From assembly GCA_044361315.1 (NCBI GenBank), contig JBIKJA010000014.1:1-64000 (forward strand): 64,000 bases of DNA, read 5' to 3'. Below the pieces are notes generated by a model. That model did no database searches and had not been told where the DNA came from. It was given only the letters and a program-made list of their open reading frames with translations. Source of the stretch: Crocinitomix sp044361315. Lineage in GTDB: Bacteria; Bacteroidota; Bacteroidia; Flavobacteriales_D; Crocinitomicaceae. The position numbers and the translations under genes are program-made. Positions 51,639-58,599 of the stretch are shown piece after piece; the stretch's first letter is position 1; every line of letters begins with the position of its first letter.

Positions 51639-53306
51639 TTACTTTCTAAGTAGTGTATAATTTAGTCCAAACGTGAGTGTTGTTTCACGGTCTTTAACGT
51701 TTAATTGTCTAAAAAAGGTGTCGTCCGTGCGATCAAACATTCCATAATTCATGGACATTTCTAGTCCTAAATAATCTTTAATTTTAAATTCATATCCCAA
51801 AGAAAATTGGAAATCTTGCTTTTTCATTCCGTTTTTCACCCCCCAATTGTTATTCACGGTTTGGATTCCAAGATCATCATTTAGCTTATAAGCCATATTA
51901 GACCTAACGGCAACTAATTGTTCCATGCCTACTCCAACACGAAAAATATTCTTTTTATTAATGCGGAAACTAGAATAAATTGATGGATTGACATAATAGG
52001 ATTCTCGCATTTGAACATGACTCCAAGACCGGCTATAAGTTCCATCTGCTTTGTAGTTAATGGATTGATTTTCTGCTTCGAGTTCATCAAACTGATTATA
52101 ATTTAACGTAACTCTTGCTCCCCAATCAAACCTTTTAAATTTACCAAGCCCTTGGTGATTGTAGGCCACCCCGCCATAAATTCGTTTAGTTAAAAGCAGA
52201 TCAGAAGATCCAAAACTTTTTCCTAATCCTGCTCCAGCAAGCACAGAAATTGATTGCGATTGCGATAAAACTTTCGGTTCTATTGTAACTAAAAGTGGCT
52301 TTAAATTATATTCGCCTATTGCCTTTGTTGGAATTAGCCGAAGATCTACTGGAAAAAGCTCCGTGAAAGCTAAGTCATTGGTTTTAATTATTTCGTGGTT
52401 CATCGCTTCTGCACTTGTGCCGCCAGCTTGATCAGAATTATGAATCAAATCGAATGTTAATTGATTGTCATTCAAACTAGAAATAGTTCCTAGATTCAAA
52501 TTTCCAAGATGACTTGGATCAGTCTCAGCTCCCTCATTTCCAACTTGACTATTTATCTGCTCAATTTGATCCGTTGATTCATTTGATACATTCGTGTTTG
52601 AATTTAAAAGCTGATTAACATTTGGATCAAGCGTCGAGTTAAAACCATTATTAGTTGATCTTAATCGATTTGATAACAAATTAGTAGTCGATGAATTATA
52701 AGTGTTTTTTATAAAATTCATTCTGGAATCGTTTCCATTCACCAATTGACTTTTGTTGTGGTTTGCAGATTTTTGAACAAAGGTTTGAGTTGGTTGGTAT
52801 CCAATTCCAATAAACGAAACTAAAATTAATAAAATCGCCACTGCACTCCATCGGGCAAAAAAGATTCTTCGATCCGATTGATCCAAGAGCACCCTTGCTT
52901 CGTTCCAATAAGCTGGAGTATATTCATAATGTAAGCCTTCTTTAACGAGTTCGTTATTTGCATCTTCCCAAAATATAGGACTGTAATTTACGTCAACAGC
53001 TTGAGCAGCTGCTTGAAAAGCCTCGTCCATTTGAAGTTGGTTTTCAACCACTTGAAAATCAGACCAAAAATCTGGTGAATAGGTCGCAGAAGTTTCAAGT
53101 GCAGCATCGCGGAATGCGTCATCCATAAAAACGTCATCCAAATCTCCTAAACTCATTATATCTGGTAACACAAATCCTGTATTGGCAGCTTCTCGAAAAG
53201 CAGTATCCAGAGATTCATTTTCCAAATTAATCCGCGCATCTTCCCAGAATGATTTATTGTAAGCAGTTTGAAATTGCTCACTCATTCGAACAAATGCCTC
53301 ATCCAT
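51639..53306 (-). CDS. Repeat-containing membrane protein with barrel-like C-terminus, ECF-sigma partner
   Basis: The protein has 555 residues from ATG 53306; GTG starts at 53327 and 53324, right after the sigma stop, are alternatives. Residues about 1-146 carry about 4.5 repeats of 25-32 residues with a DEAFxxAA...YxPxFWxDA core (aromatic pairs at about 20-21, 80-81, 112-113 and 133-134). One membrane helix follows (about 150-170), then a Ser/Asn/Gln-rich linker (about 175-330) and an outer-membrane-barrel-like domain (about 350-555, ending GLNYTLLRK). This resembles anti-sigma/beta-barrel fusions of Bacteroidota. The sigma-binding role is inference from position. Confidence 0.7.
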   Translation of the reverse strand: MDEAFVRMSEQFQTAYNKSFWEDARINLENESLDTAFREAANTGFVLPDIMSLGDLDDVFMDDAFRDAALETSATYSPDFWSDFQVVENQLQMDEAFQAAAQAVDVNYSPIFWEDANNELVKEGLHYEYTPAYWNEARVLLDQSDRRIFFARWSAVAILLILVSFIGIGYQPTQTFVQKSANHNKSQLVNGNDSRMNFIKNTYNSSTTNLLSNRLRSTNNGFNSTLDPNVNQLLNSNTNVSNESTDQIEQINSQVGNEGAETDPSHLGNLNLGTISSLNDNQLTFDLIHNSDQAGGTSAEAMNHEIIKTNDLAFTELFPVDLRLIPTKAIGEYNLKPLLVTIEPKVLSQSQSISVLAGAGLGKSFGSSDLLLTKRIYGGVAYNHQGLGKFKRFDWGARVTLNYNQFDELEAENQSINYKADGTYSRSWSHVQMRESYYVNPSIYSSFRINKKNIFRVGVGMEQLVAVRSNMAYKLNDDLGIQTVNNNWGVKNGMKKQDFQFSLGYEFKIKDYLGLEMSMNYGMFDRTDDTFFRQLNVKDRETTLTFGLNYTLLRK

Positions 53307-53330
53307 ATTTTTATCGTCTTCCACCACTGC

Positions 53331-53900
53331 TTATGCCCAAATTTCTTTATTATCTGTTTTTGAGATTTTCTCTACCATATCTCGCAAAAGTTTGCGAGCG
53401 TTTGACAAATGCCATTTTGAGGTCCCGTCTGATATTTCCAGAAGGTCTCCTATTTCTTTATGCGTATATCCATCAATCACGTATAAATTAAATACGTTTC
53501 TCGAAATATCTGGAAGTCGCTTAAGCAACCCCATTAAGACATCCATTTCTAATTTTGACCACACCCCATTTTCAACAGAAGTAACATGTATTTCAAGTTC
53601 ACGATCTGTTTCTTTTGAATCGACTAATTGAAGGTAGTTTTTATTTTTTCTGAATTCATCAATAATGGTGTTCAAAGTAATTCGTCTTACCCAAGCCTCA
53701 AACGGTGTTTCTTCTTTTAATTTATCCAGGTTTTTGCAAATTTTGACAAAACTAATATTCAAAATATTACGCGCGTCTTCTTCATTTTTATGATAGCGCA
53801 TGCACGTAGGCATTAATTTTACATAACACCACTCATAGAGCTTTTCTTGTGCGCGTCGGTCATTTTTCCGACAGGCTTCTATTAAAATGTGATCAATCAT
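53331..53900 (-). CDS. ECF-type RNA polymerase sigma factor
   Basis: The protein has 189 residues. Region 2 (about 15-80) includes LYEWCYVKLMPTCMRYHKNEEDARNILNISFVKICKNL and FEAWVRRITLNTIIDEFRKNK; region 4 (about 120-180) includes MGLLKRLPDISRNVFNLYVIDGYTHKEIGDLLEISDGTSKWHLSNARKLLRDM. It directs polymerase to promoters of its regulon. It leads the operon with the fusion protein, a lipoprotein and a T9SS substrate; a hairpin and a palindrome lie upstream. The partner gene begins within 27 bp, a typical sigma/anti-sigma arrangement. Confidence 0.93.
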   Translation of the reverse strand: MIDHILIEACRKNDRRAQEKLYEWCYVKLMPTCMRYHKNEEDARNILNISFVKICKNLDKLKEETPFEAWVRRITLNTIIDEFRKNKNYLQLVDSKETDRELEIHVTSVENGVWSKLEMDVLMGLLKRLPDISRNVFNLYVIDGYTHKEIGDLLEISDGTSKWHLSNARKLLRDMVEKISKTDNKEIWA

Positions 53901-53910
53901 ACGTGCACCT

Positions 53911-53953
53911 TTTGTTCACAAAAAGAACCAGCCGAGCCTAAACTCAGCTGGTT
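53911..53953 (-). terminator. Attenuator-like hairpin in front of the sigma gene
   Basis: A 7-bp stem aaccagc/gctggtt (53926-53932, 53947-53953) with an inner gag/ctc pair is followed on the minus strand by TTCTTTTTGTG. It lies 26 bp upstream of the sigma ATG, with no gene upstream on that strand, so it may stop transcription in the leader. Confidence 0.6.
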
Positions 53954-53974
53954 TGAATAAGTAGTTTGATTCAC

Positions 53975-54005
53975 TTTATCATAATAAACCCATAATTATG
54001 ATAAA
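53975..54005. promoter_or_regulatory. Palindrome upstream of the sigma gene
   Basis: A perfect 9-bp inverted repeat tttatcata/tatgataaa (53975-53983, 53997-54005) is separated by 13 bp, in the divergent region between the sigma operon and sixA. Confidence 0.5.
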
Positions 54006-54073
54006 CTTCTCCATACATGTAACGGGAATTTGTAATTTAGGGTTGGTAAAAAACGAAAAAAAATTTAAATTTT

Positions 54074-54559
54074 ATGTTAAACCTTTATGTAATTCGGCAC
54101 GGAAAGGCAGTGAGACCGGAGGATGCAGCAAATGATTTTAGTAGAGAATTAAATAAAAAAGGGACAGCGCAGACCAATCAAGTTGGGGATCTTTTAAAGC
54201 GAACTGGGGTTAAATTTGATTTAGTTGTGACCTCGGGAGCAAAACGAACAGCTGAGACGGCAGAAATTGTTAATTTTCACATAAATGCAAAGTCAATCTA
54301 TTATACCGATGATTTGTATTTAGCAGATCGTAAAAAAATTCAAAAAGTCCTTGCCAAAAATGGAAAAGGCGAAAATGTTATATTAGTTGGTCACAATGAT
54401 GGGTTGAGTGATTTTGTTTCCTTTTTATCTGGAAAAAATTTGTTGCTATCTACCTCAATGTTGGTGCATTTGAGTTTTGATTTGAAAGATTGGTCAGAAA
54501 TTGATGGCAATCTAGGAAAAATTGAGCTTATCTTTGAACCACATGTACATGCATTTTGA
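54074..54559 (+). CDS. sixA: SixA-like phosphohistidine phosphatase
   Basis: The protein has 161 residues of the histidine phosphatase (branch 1) family, short SixA type. It begins LYVIRHGKA with catalytic His9; the second His is His107 in ILVGHNDG. SixA removes phosphate from phosphohistidine in phosphorelay proteins; here no hybrid kinase is adjacent. Its stop overlaps the start of ruvC (TTGA, 54556-54559), so they are cotranscribed. Confidence 0.87.
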   Translation: MLNLYVIRHGKAVRPEDAANDFSRELNKKGTAQTNQVGDLLKRTGVKFDLVVTSGAKRTAETAEIVNFHINAKSIYYTDDLYLADRKKIQKVLAKNGKGENVILVGHNDGLSDFVSFLSGKNLLLSTSMLVHLSFDLKDWSEIDGNLGKIELIFEPHVHAF

Positions 54560-55131
54560 TTACTAAAAACATTGATAAAATAATCTTGGGAATTGACCCT
54601 GGTACTTCGATTATGGGGTATGGAATCATTCATGTCAAAGGTCAAGAAATGAAACTTCTTACTTATGGTGTCATTCATTTAAGTAAAATTGCTTTACATC
54701 CTGATAAACTAAAACGAATTTTTGATCGTGTGGATCAATTAATTGTTGAGTATAAACCGGATGAAATGGCCATTGAAGCACCCTTTTTTGGTAAAAATGT
54801 TCAGTCCATGCTGAAATTAGGGCGTGCTCAAGGTGTTTCAATTGCAGCGGCGTTGAATCGCAACTTACCATTTGAAGAATATTCGCCAAAAAAAATTAAA
54901 CAAGCAATTACCGGGAACGGAAATGCATCAAAAGAACAAGTTGCTGCTATGTTACTAAGATTATTTAATTTAAAAGAAATGCCAGCTCAATTTGATGCCA
55001 CAGACGGACTTGCTGCGGCTGTTTGTCACCACTATCAAGGAGGTGTTGGTGAGCACAACAAATCGAAATCAGGATCGTGGAAAGCGTTTATTTCAGATAA
55101 CCCAACAAGATTAAAAGAAAAAAAGAAATAG
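54556..55131 (+). CDS. ruvC: Crossover junction endodeoxyribonuclease RuvC
   Basis: The protein has 191 residues and resolves Holliday junctions with RuvAB. The catalytic acidic residues are visible: Asp14 in GIDPGTS, Glu74 in AIEAPFF, Asp147 and Asp150 in FDATDGLA. The start codon is TTG at 54556, overlapping the sixA stop; no ATG or GTG lies before the conserved IILGIDPG segment. The C-terminus has a short basic tail (RLKEKKK). Confidence 0.95.
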   Translation: MITKNIDKIILGIDPGTSIMGYGIIHVKGQEMKLLTYGVIHLSKIALHPDKLKRIFDRVDQLIVEYKPDEMAIEAPFFGKNVQSMLKLGRAQGVSIAAALNRNLPFEEYSPKKIKQAITGNGNASKEQVAAMLLRLFNLKEMPAQFDATDGLAAAVCHHYQGGVGEHNKSKSGSWKAFISDNPTRLKEKKK

Positions 55132-55137
55132 CTTGAA

Positions 55138-55169
55138 TTTGCAAGGATTCATGCGGGGTTTTAATTTTG
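55138..55169 (+). promoter_or_regulatory. Promoter of the secreted protein gene
   Basis: TTTG (55138-55141), a 20-nt spacer and TAATTTTG (55162-55169) match the Bacteroidota promoter. The predicted transcript start is near 55174, giving a leader of about 78 nt to ATG 55252. Confidence 0.7.
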
Positions 55170-55251
55170 GTATGTAAATTGCCAAGGAATGATTGACTTT
55201 AGAATAAACAGTGATTTAAGTAATTTTAATTATCTTCGAAAAAAAATAAAA

Positions 55252-56376
55252 ATGAAAAAAATTCTATTAGCACTTTGTCTTGGTGTTTTTTTGACAAATG
55301 TGAACGCACAATTGGTTGCACCTTATGGAGGCGGTGTTGTCTCTGAGAATGCGGTAATGAATAAAATTGATATTAAAGAAATTGGACGATCAATCCACGT
55401 TGCAACGGTTGAAGAAGGCCGTGTGGTGGTAAGACGTTTTTACAGAGGCGTATGGGAAGAGTTTGACAAAACGCCGATTGAAGGCATTTTCAAACTTAAA
55501 GACATTAAATTGTTTGCTTATAAAGCTGTTCCTTATCTATTTTGTTTTTACGACGGTAAAATGTCTGTAATTAGGGCAATTGCTGACAAATGGGAATTTG
55601 TAGGCGCACCGACTTTTGGTGAAGGTGTTGTGGAAAATCCTGAATTTTCAGTAATTGGAGAAAAACCTTTTGTGATTTATGAAGACAGTGATTACGACAT
55701 GATTCGCATGATTTCATTGTTGGAAAATAAATGGTACGACGTTGATTTAGTTCCAAACAAAGGCGTTTTGTCTTATAAATTGGCAGCTAATTACCGCGGA
55801 GATTTATATTTAGCCTTGTTAAACGATGCAGGATTAAACTTTAAAAAAGTGGATCAAATGGTGGCTTCTATGAATGATTGGGAATTGCTTACCAAGCCTT
55901 TCAAAATAGATGGGTTGACTAAAATGGACGACTTTGAATTCATTGAAAACAAGGCTTATCTAACCTATTCAACTACTACTGGTCCTGTAATTATGTCTTT
56001 AGAAGATCTTTCTAAAAAATGGGAAACGGCTGAAAAAGCTGAAGACCCAGCAGTTATACTAGGTAAAGCAGATTATAATTTAAATATTTCTGAATATTAC
56101 TTTATTACGTCATTAAGCGCAAGCGGCATGCCTCAATATGTAAAAAATAACAAAACAGGCGTTTGGGGCCTAGTAAAAGATTTATCTGAAAAAAAGGCGC
56201 GTGGTATTGCATCTACAGAATACAAAAACGTTATTTATGTTGCTTATGTAGATGATGAAACGTCTAAAGTTTTCGTTAAATCGATAGAAAAAGGTGAAGA
56301 GGAGAAAGAAGAATTAGCACCAACTGGTGACGAAAAGAAAGGTGAGGAGAAAAAGGAGAATGAGAAGAAAAAATAA
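55252..56376 (+). CDS. Secreted hypothetical protein with charged tail
   Basis: The protein has 374 residues from ATG 55252 (MKKILLALCLGVFLTNVNAQ), which gives a clean signal peptide; the frame also has an ATG at 55189 but it would precede the signal. The body has repeated W/Y-containing units (WEFVGAPTFGEG, WYDVDLVPNKGV, WELLTKPFKIDG, WETAEKAEDPA) that suggest a beta-propeller-like fold. It ends in a Lys/Glu-rich tail (about 350-374). No T9SS tail. Periplasmic or surface location; function unknown. Confidence 0.75.
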   Translation: MKKILLALCLGVFLTNVNAQLVAPYGGGVVSENAVMNKIDIKEIGRSIHVATVEEGRVVVRRFYRGVWEEFDKTPIEGIFKLKDIKLFAYKAVPYLFCFYDGKMSVIRAIADKWEFVGAPTFGEGVVENPEFSVIGEKPFVIYEDSDYDMIRMISLLENKWYDVDLVPNKGVLSYKLAANYRGDLYLALLNDAGLNFKKVDQMVASMNDWELLTKPFKIDGLTKMDDFEFIENKAYLTYSTTTGPVIMSLEDLSKKWETAEKAEDPAVILGKADYNLNISEYYFITSLSASGMPQYVKNNKTGVWGLVKDLSEKKARGIASTEYKNVIYVAYVDDETSKVFVKSIEKGEEEKEELAPTGDEKKGEEKKENEKKK

Positions 56377-56392
56377 TCTCGAATAAAAAATT

Positions 56393-56428
56393 AAAAAGGC
56401 TATACCTCGGTATAGCCTTTTTTTTGTC
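56393..56428 (+). terminator. Terminator of the secreted protein gene
   Basis: A 14-bp perfect stem (56393-56406, 56409-56422), most likely capped by a CTCG tetraloop, is followed by a T run on the plus strand. A-richness on the other side may allow it to serve the converging minus-strand HIT gene too. Confidence 0.9.
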
Positions 56429-56473
56429 CGTAAAGTGATATTGTAATCCTACTTCAAAACGGAGAGAAGGTGA

Positions 56474-56863
56474 TTAAGCCTGTTTTATTTTTTCAGCGAT
56501 TTCTTGCAGTTGATTCGGTGTTAGCGTTAGCTTTTGATTACTAAAATTCATATCCATCATCGCATTTATTGGCACTAAATGTATGTGCGCATGAGGTACT
56601 TCAAGTCCAATTACCGTTACTCCAATTTTTTTACATGGATAGGCTTTTTTAATTTTGATGGCAACCTGCTTTGCGAAAATCATCATTTCCCCCAACAGAT
56701 CATCCTCCATATCGAAAAGATAATCCACTTCTAATTTAGGAATGACAAGGGTATGACCGTATTGAAGCGGAGATAAATCTAAAAACGCCAAAAACTGATC
56801 GTTTTCTGCAACCTTGTAGGTGGGAATTTCTCCGTTTACTATTTTGGTGAAAATTGTGGCCAT
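56474..56863 (-). CDS. HIT-family nucleotide hydrolase
   Basis: The protein has 129 residues. The histidine triad HAHIHLVP (His91, His93, His95) is the catalytic motif that cleaves nucleoside phosphoramidates and related adducts. The N-terminus ATIFTKIVNGEIPTYKVAEND is typical of Hint-type proteins. Its ATG overlaps the greA stop by one base (TAATG), so it is cotranslated with greA. Confidence 0.93.
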   Translation of the reverse strand: MATIFTKIVNGEIPTYKVAENDQFLAFLDLSPLQYGHTLVIPKLEVDYLFDMEDDLLGEMMIFAKQVAIKIKKAYPCKKIGVTVIGLEVPHAHIHLVPINAMMDMNFSNQKLTLTPNQLQEIAEKIKQA

Positions 56864-57336
56864 TATCGAGAAATTTCCAGAATTTCAAATTTCATAATCC
56901 CACTTGGTACTTGAATATCCGCAATATCCCCAACAGATTTACCTAATAAACCCTTTCCAATTGGCGAATCAACGGAGATTTTTTTCTCTTTTAGGTCAGC
57001 TTCATTTTCAGCAACGAGGGTGTAATTTAATTCCATGCCATTGTCGACATTTTTAATTTTAACCTTGCTCAATATTAAGGCTTTCGAATTATCTAATCCA
57101 GCTTCATCAAGAATTCGTGCATTTGACAATGCCGATTCTAACTTGCTGATTTTAGCTTCTAATAGACCTTGTGCTTCTTTTGCGGCATCGTACTCAGCAT
57201 TTTCCGACAAATCACCTTTGTCACGTGCCTCTGCTATTTGCTCAGAAATACCTGGACGTTCCACCATTTTCATGTGTCTTAGTTCGGCCTTTAGTTTCTC
57301 GTACCCTTCTTTTGTATAGTAATTTATATTTGACAT
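56863..57336 (-). CDS. greA: Transcription elongation factor GreA
   Basis: The protein has 157 residues from ATG 57336 (MSNINYYTKEGYEKLKAEL). The N-terminal coiled coil has the acidic tip DLSENAEYDAAKE, which reaches into the polymerase channel to activate transcript cleavage. The C-terminal FKBP-like domain contains DSPIGKGLLGKSVGDIADIQVPSG. It is cotranscribed with the HIT gene. A 12-bp hairpin lies 20 bp upstream of the ATG. Confidence 0.97.
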   Translation of the reverse strand: MSNINYYTKEGYEKLKAELRHMKMVERPGISEQIAEARDKGDLSENAEYDAAKEAQGLLEAKISKLESALSNARILDEAGLDNSKALILSKVKIKNVDNGMELNYTLVAENEADLKEKKISVDSPIGKGLLGKSVGDIADIQVPSGIMKFEILEISR

Positions 57337-57355
57337 GAGGTGCTTATTTAAACAT

Positions 57356-57386
57356 AACAAGAGAGTCCTTGAAAGACTCTCTTGTT
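57356..57386 (-). terminator. Hairpin between the PorV-like gene and greA
   Basis: A perfect 12-bp stem aacaagagagtc/gactctcttgtt (57356-57367, 57375-57386) with a 7-nt loop is followed on the minus strand by ATGTTTAAAT, only weakly U-rich. It probably ends the PorV-like transcript, but it also lies in the greA leader. Confidence 0.55.
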
Positions 57387-57489
57387 AAACAAATTTATTA
57401 AATTTTTTTAAATTACCTAACTATTGTTAGATTTTAAATTCTTACCCTTAAGTCTCTCAAATCATTTGATAGACATTCCAAGATCTTTC

Positions 57490-58566
57490 TTACAAAATAT
57501 CTATCGACAATCCAATTGTATGCACACCACTGAACAATCTCGTTTGGCGATAAGCATATTGAATACCCAACATGTTTTTGTTCTTGCCTACAATAGCATC
57601 CACAGATAATCCAGCAGTTAAACCACTTAATGCAGTTACTCGTGCAGCATAACCAAAATCCTCTTGGAAAAGACCATTTTCGTACACATAACCAGCCATT
57701 AAATTAAATTTGGCTTTTTCTAAGGTCATTCCATAATCCAAACCTAATCTAAATTGATCGTTCGAGAACGAATTAGCTGTAAAACCTAATGCTAAAGTCA
57801 AGCGGTTAGTCTCAGTGAAATTGAAATCATACGATCCACCGATAGCTAATAAAGAAGGCATTTCGAAAGTTGCTGATCGTTGTTCTAAGGTAGCAAGATC
57901 CCCTGAATTCAAATGTTGCACTTGAATTGACATACCGTCACCTTTAAAATTCATCGTTGGACCGATGTTTTTTAAGGCAATACCGAACTTGATGTTATCT
58001 TCTTCACCAGTTACATATCGAATTCCAGCATCAATAGCCACACCTGTTCCTCTTAAATCCGCGATTGATTCCGAGATCACTTTAAAGTTAATACCTCCAT
58101 AGATCGAATTAGAGAACTCACGTGCATAACCGACGTTGAAATTAGAAAACGTTGGAGAATACGTTCCGATACCTCCCTCTGGCAATTCAACCGTGGTGAT
58201 ATCAATATCTCCAAAAGTCATTGCCATAACGGTAACAGAAATCACACTGCTTTCAGAAACGCGTTGTGCAAGTCCTGCTGTATTCACATTTATACCAGCA
58301 CCACCTAACCAATTTGTTCGATCAAAACGGATTTGAGTTTTATCAGTAAATGCTAAACCAGCGATATTCGTATAAACGGCATCAAGACCATTGCTACAAG
58401 CGATTCCTGCATCTCCCCATGCAGCACTTCTAGCCCAAGGATTGATTAATAACTCTGTCGCTCCTGCAGAACCAACTCTGTCCCCGTTCCCTGCAAAGGT
58501 CAATCCACTTACTGATAGCGCAAGCCCAGTTAAAACGGATCCCTTAATTAATTTATTTATTTTCAT
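57490..58566 (-). CDS. PorV/PorQ-family outer-membrane protein
   Basis: The protein has 358 residues with a signal peptide (MKINKLIKGSVLTGLALSVSGLTFAG). The mature start GSAGATELLINPWARSAAWGDAGIACSNGLDAVYTNIAGLAF is the PorV/PorQ family signature, followed by a FadL-like 14-strand barrel ending TIGLSIDIL. In the T9SS, PorV carries substrates from the translocon to the attachment complex; other paralogues are linked to individual secreted proteins. Here it directly follows the giant secreted protein, so it may be its dedicated partner. Confidence 0.88.
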   Translation of the reverse strand: MKINKLIKGSVLTGLALSVSGLTFAGNGDRVGSAGATELLINPWARSAAWGDAGIACSNGLDAVYTNIAGLAFTDKTQIRFDRTNWLGGAGINVNTAGLAQRVSESSVISVTVMAMTFGDIDITTVELPEGGIGTYSPTFSNFNVGYAREFSNSIYGGINFKVISESIADLRGTGVAIDAGIRYVTGEEDNIKFGIALKNIGPTMNFKGDGMSIQVQHLNSGDLATLEQRSATFEMPSLLAIGGSYDFNFTETNRLTLALGFTANSFSNDQFRLGLDYGMTLEKAKFNLMAGYVYENGLFQEDFGYAARVTALSGLTAGLSVDAIVGKNKNMLGIQYAYRQTRLFSGVHTIGLSIDIL

Positions 58567-58599
58567 GATAAATGACTTTTAAATTAATACTTGTATGAT

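Noticed and set aside
52696..52908. Minus-strand 70-residue ORF inside the sigma-linked fusion gene
   Set aside because: An alternative frame of the same strand within a longer, continuous, motif-bearing gene.
54756..54900. Frameshift or fusion between sixA and ruvC
   Set aside because: Both genes have complete motifs and the four-base TTGA overlap is a normal coupling arrangement.
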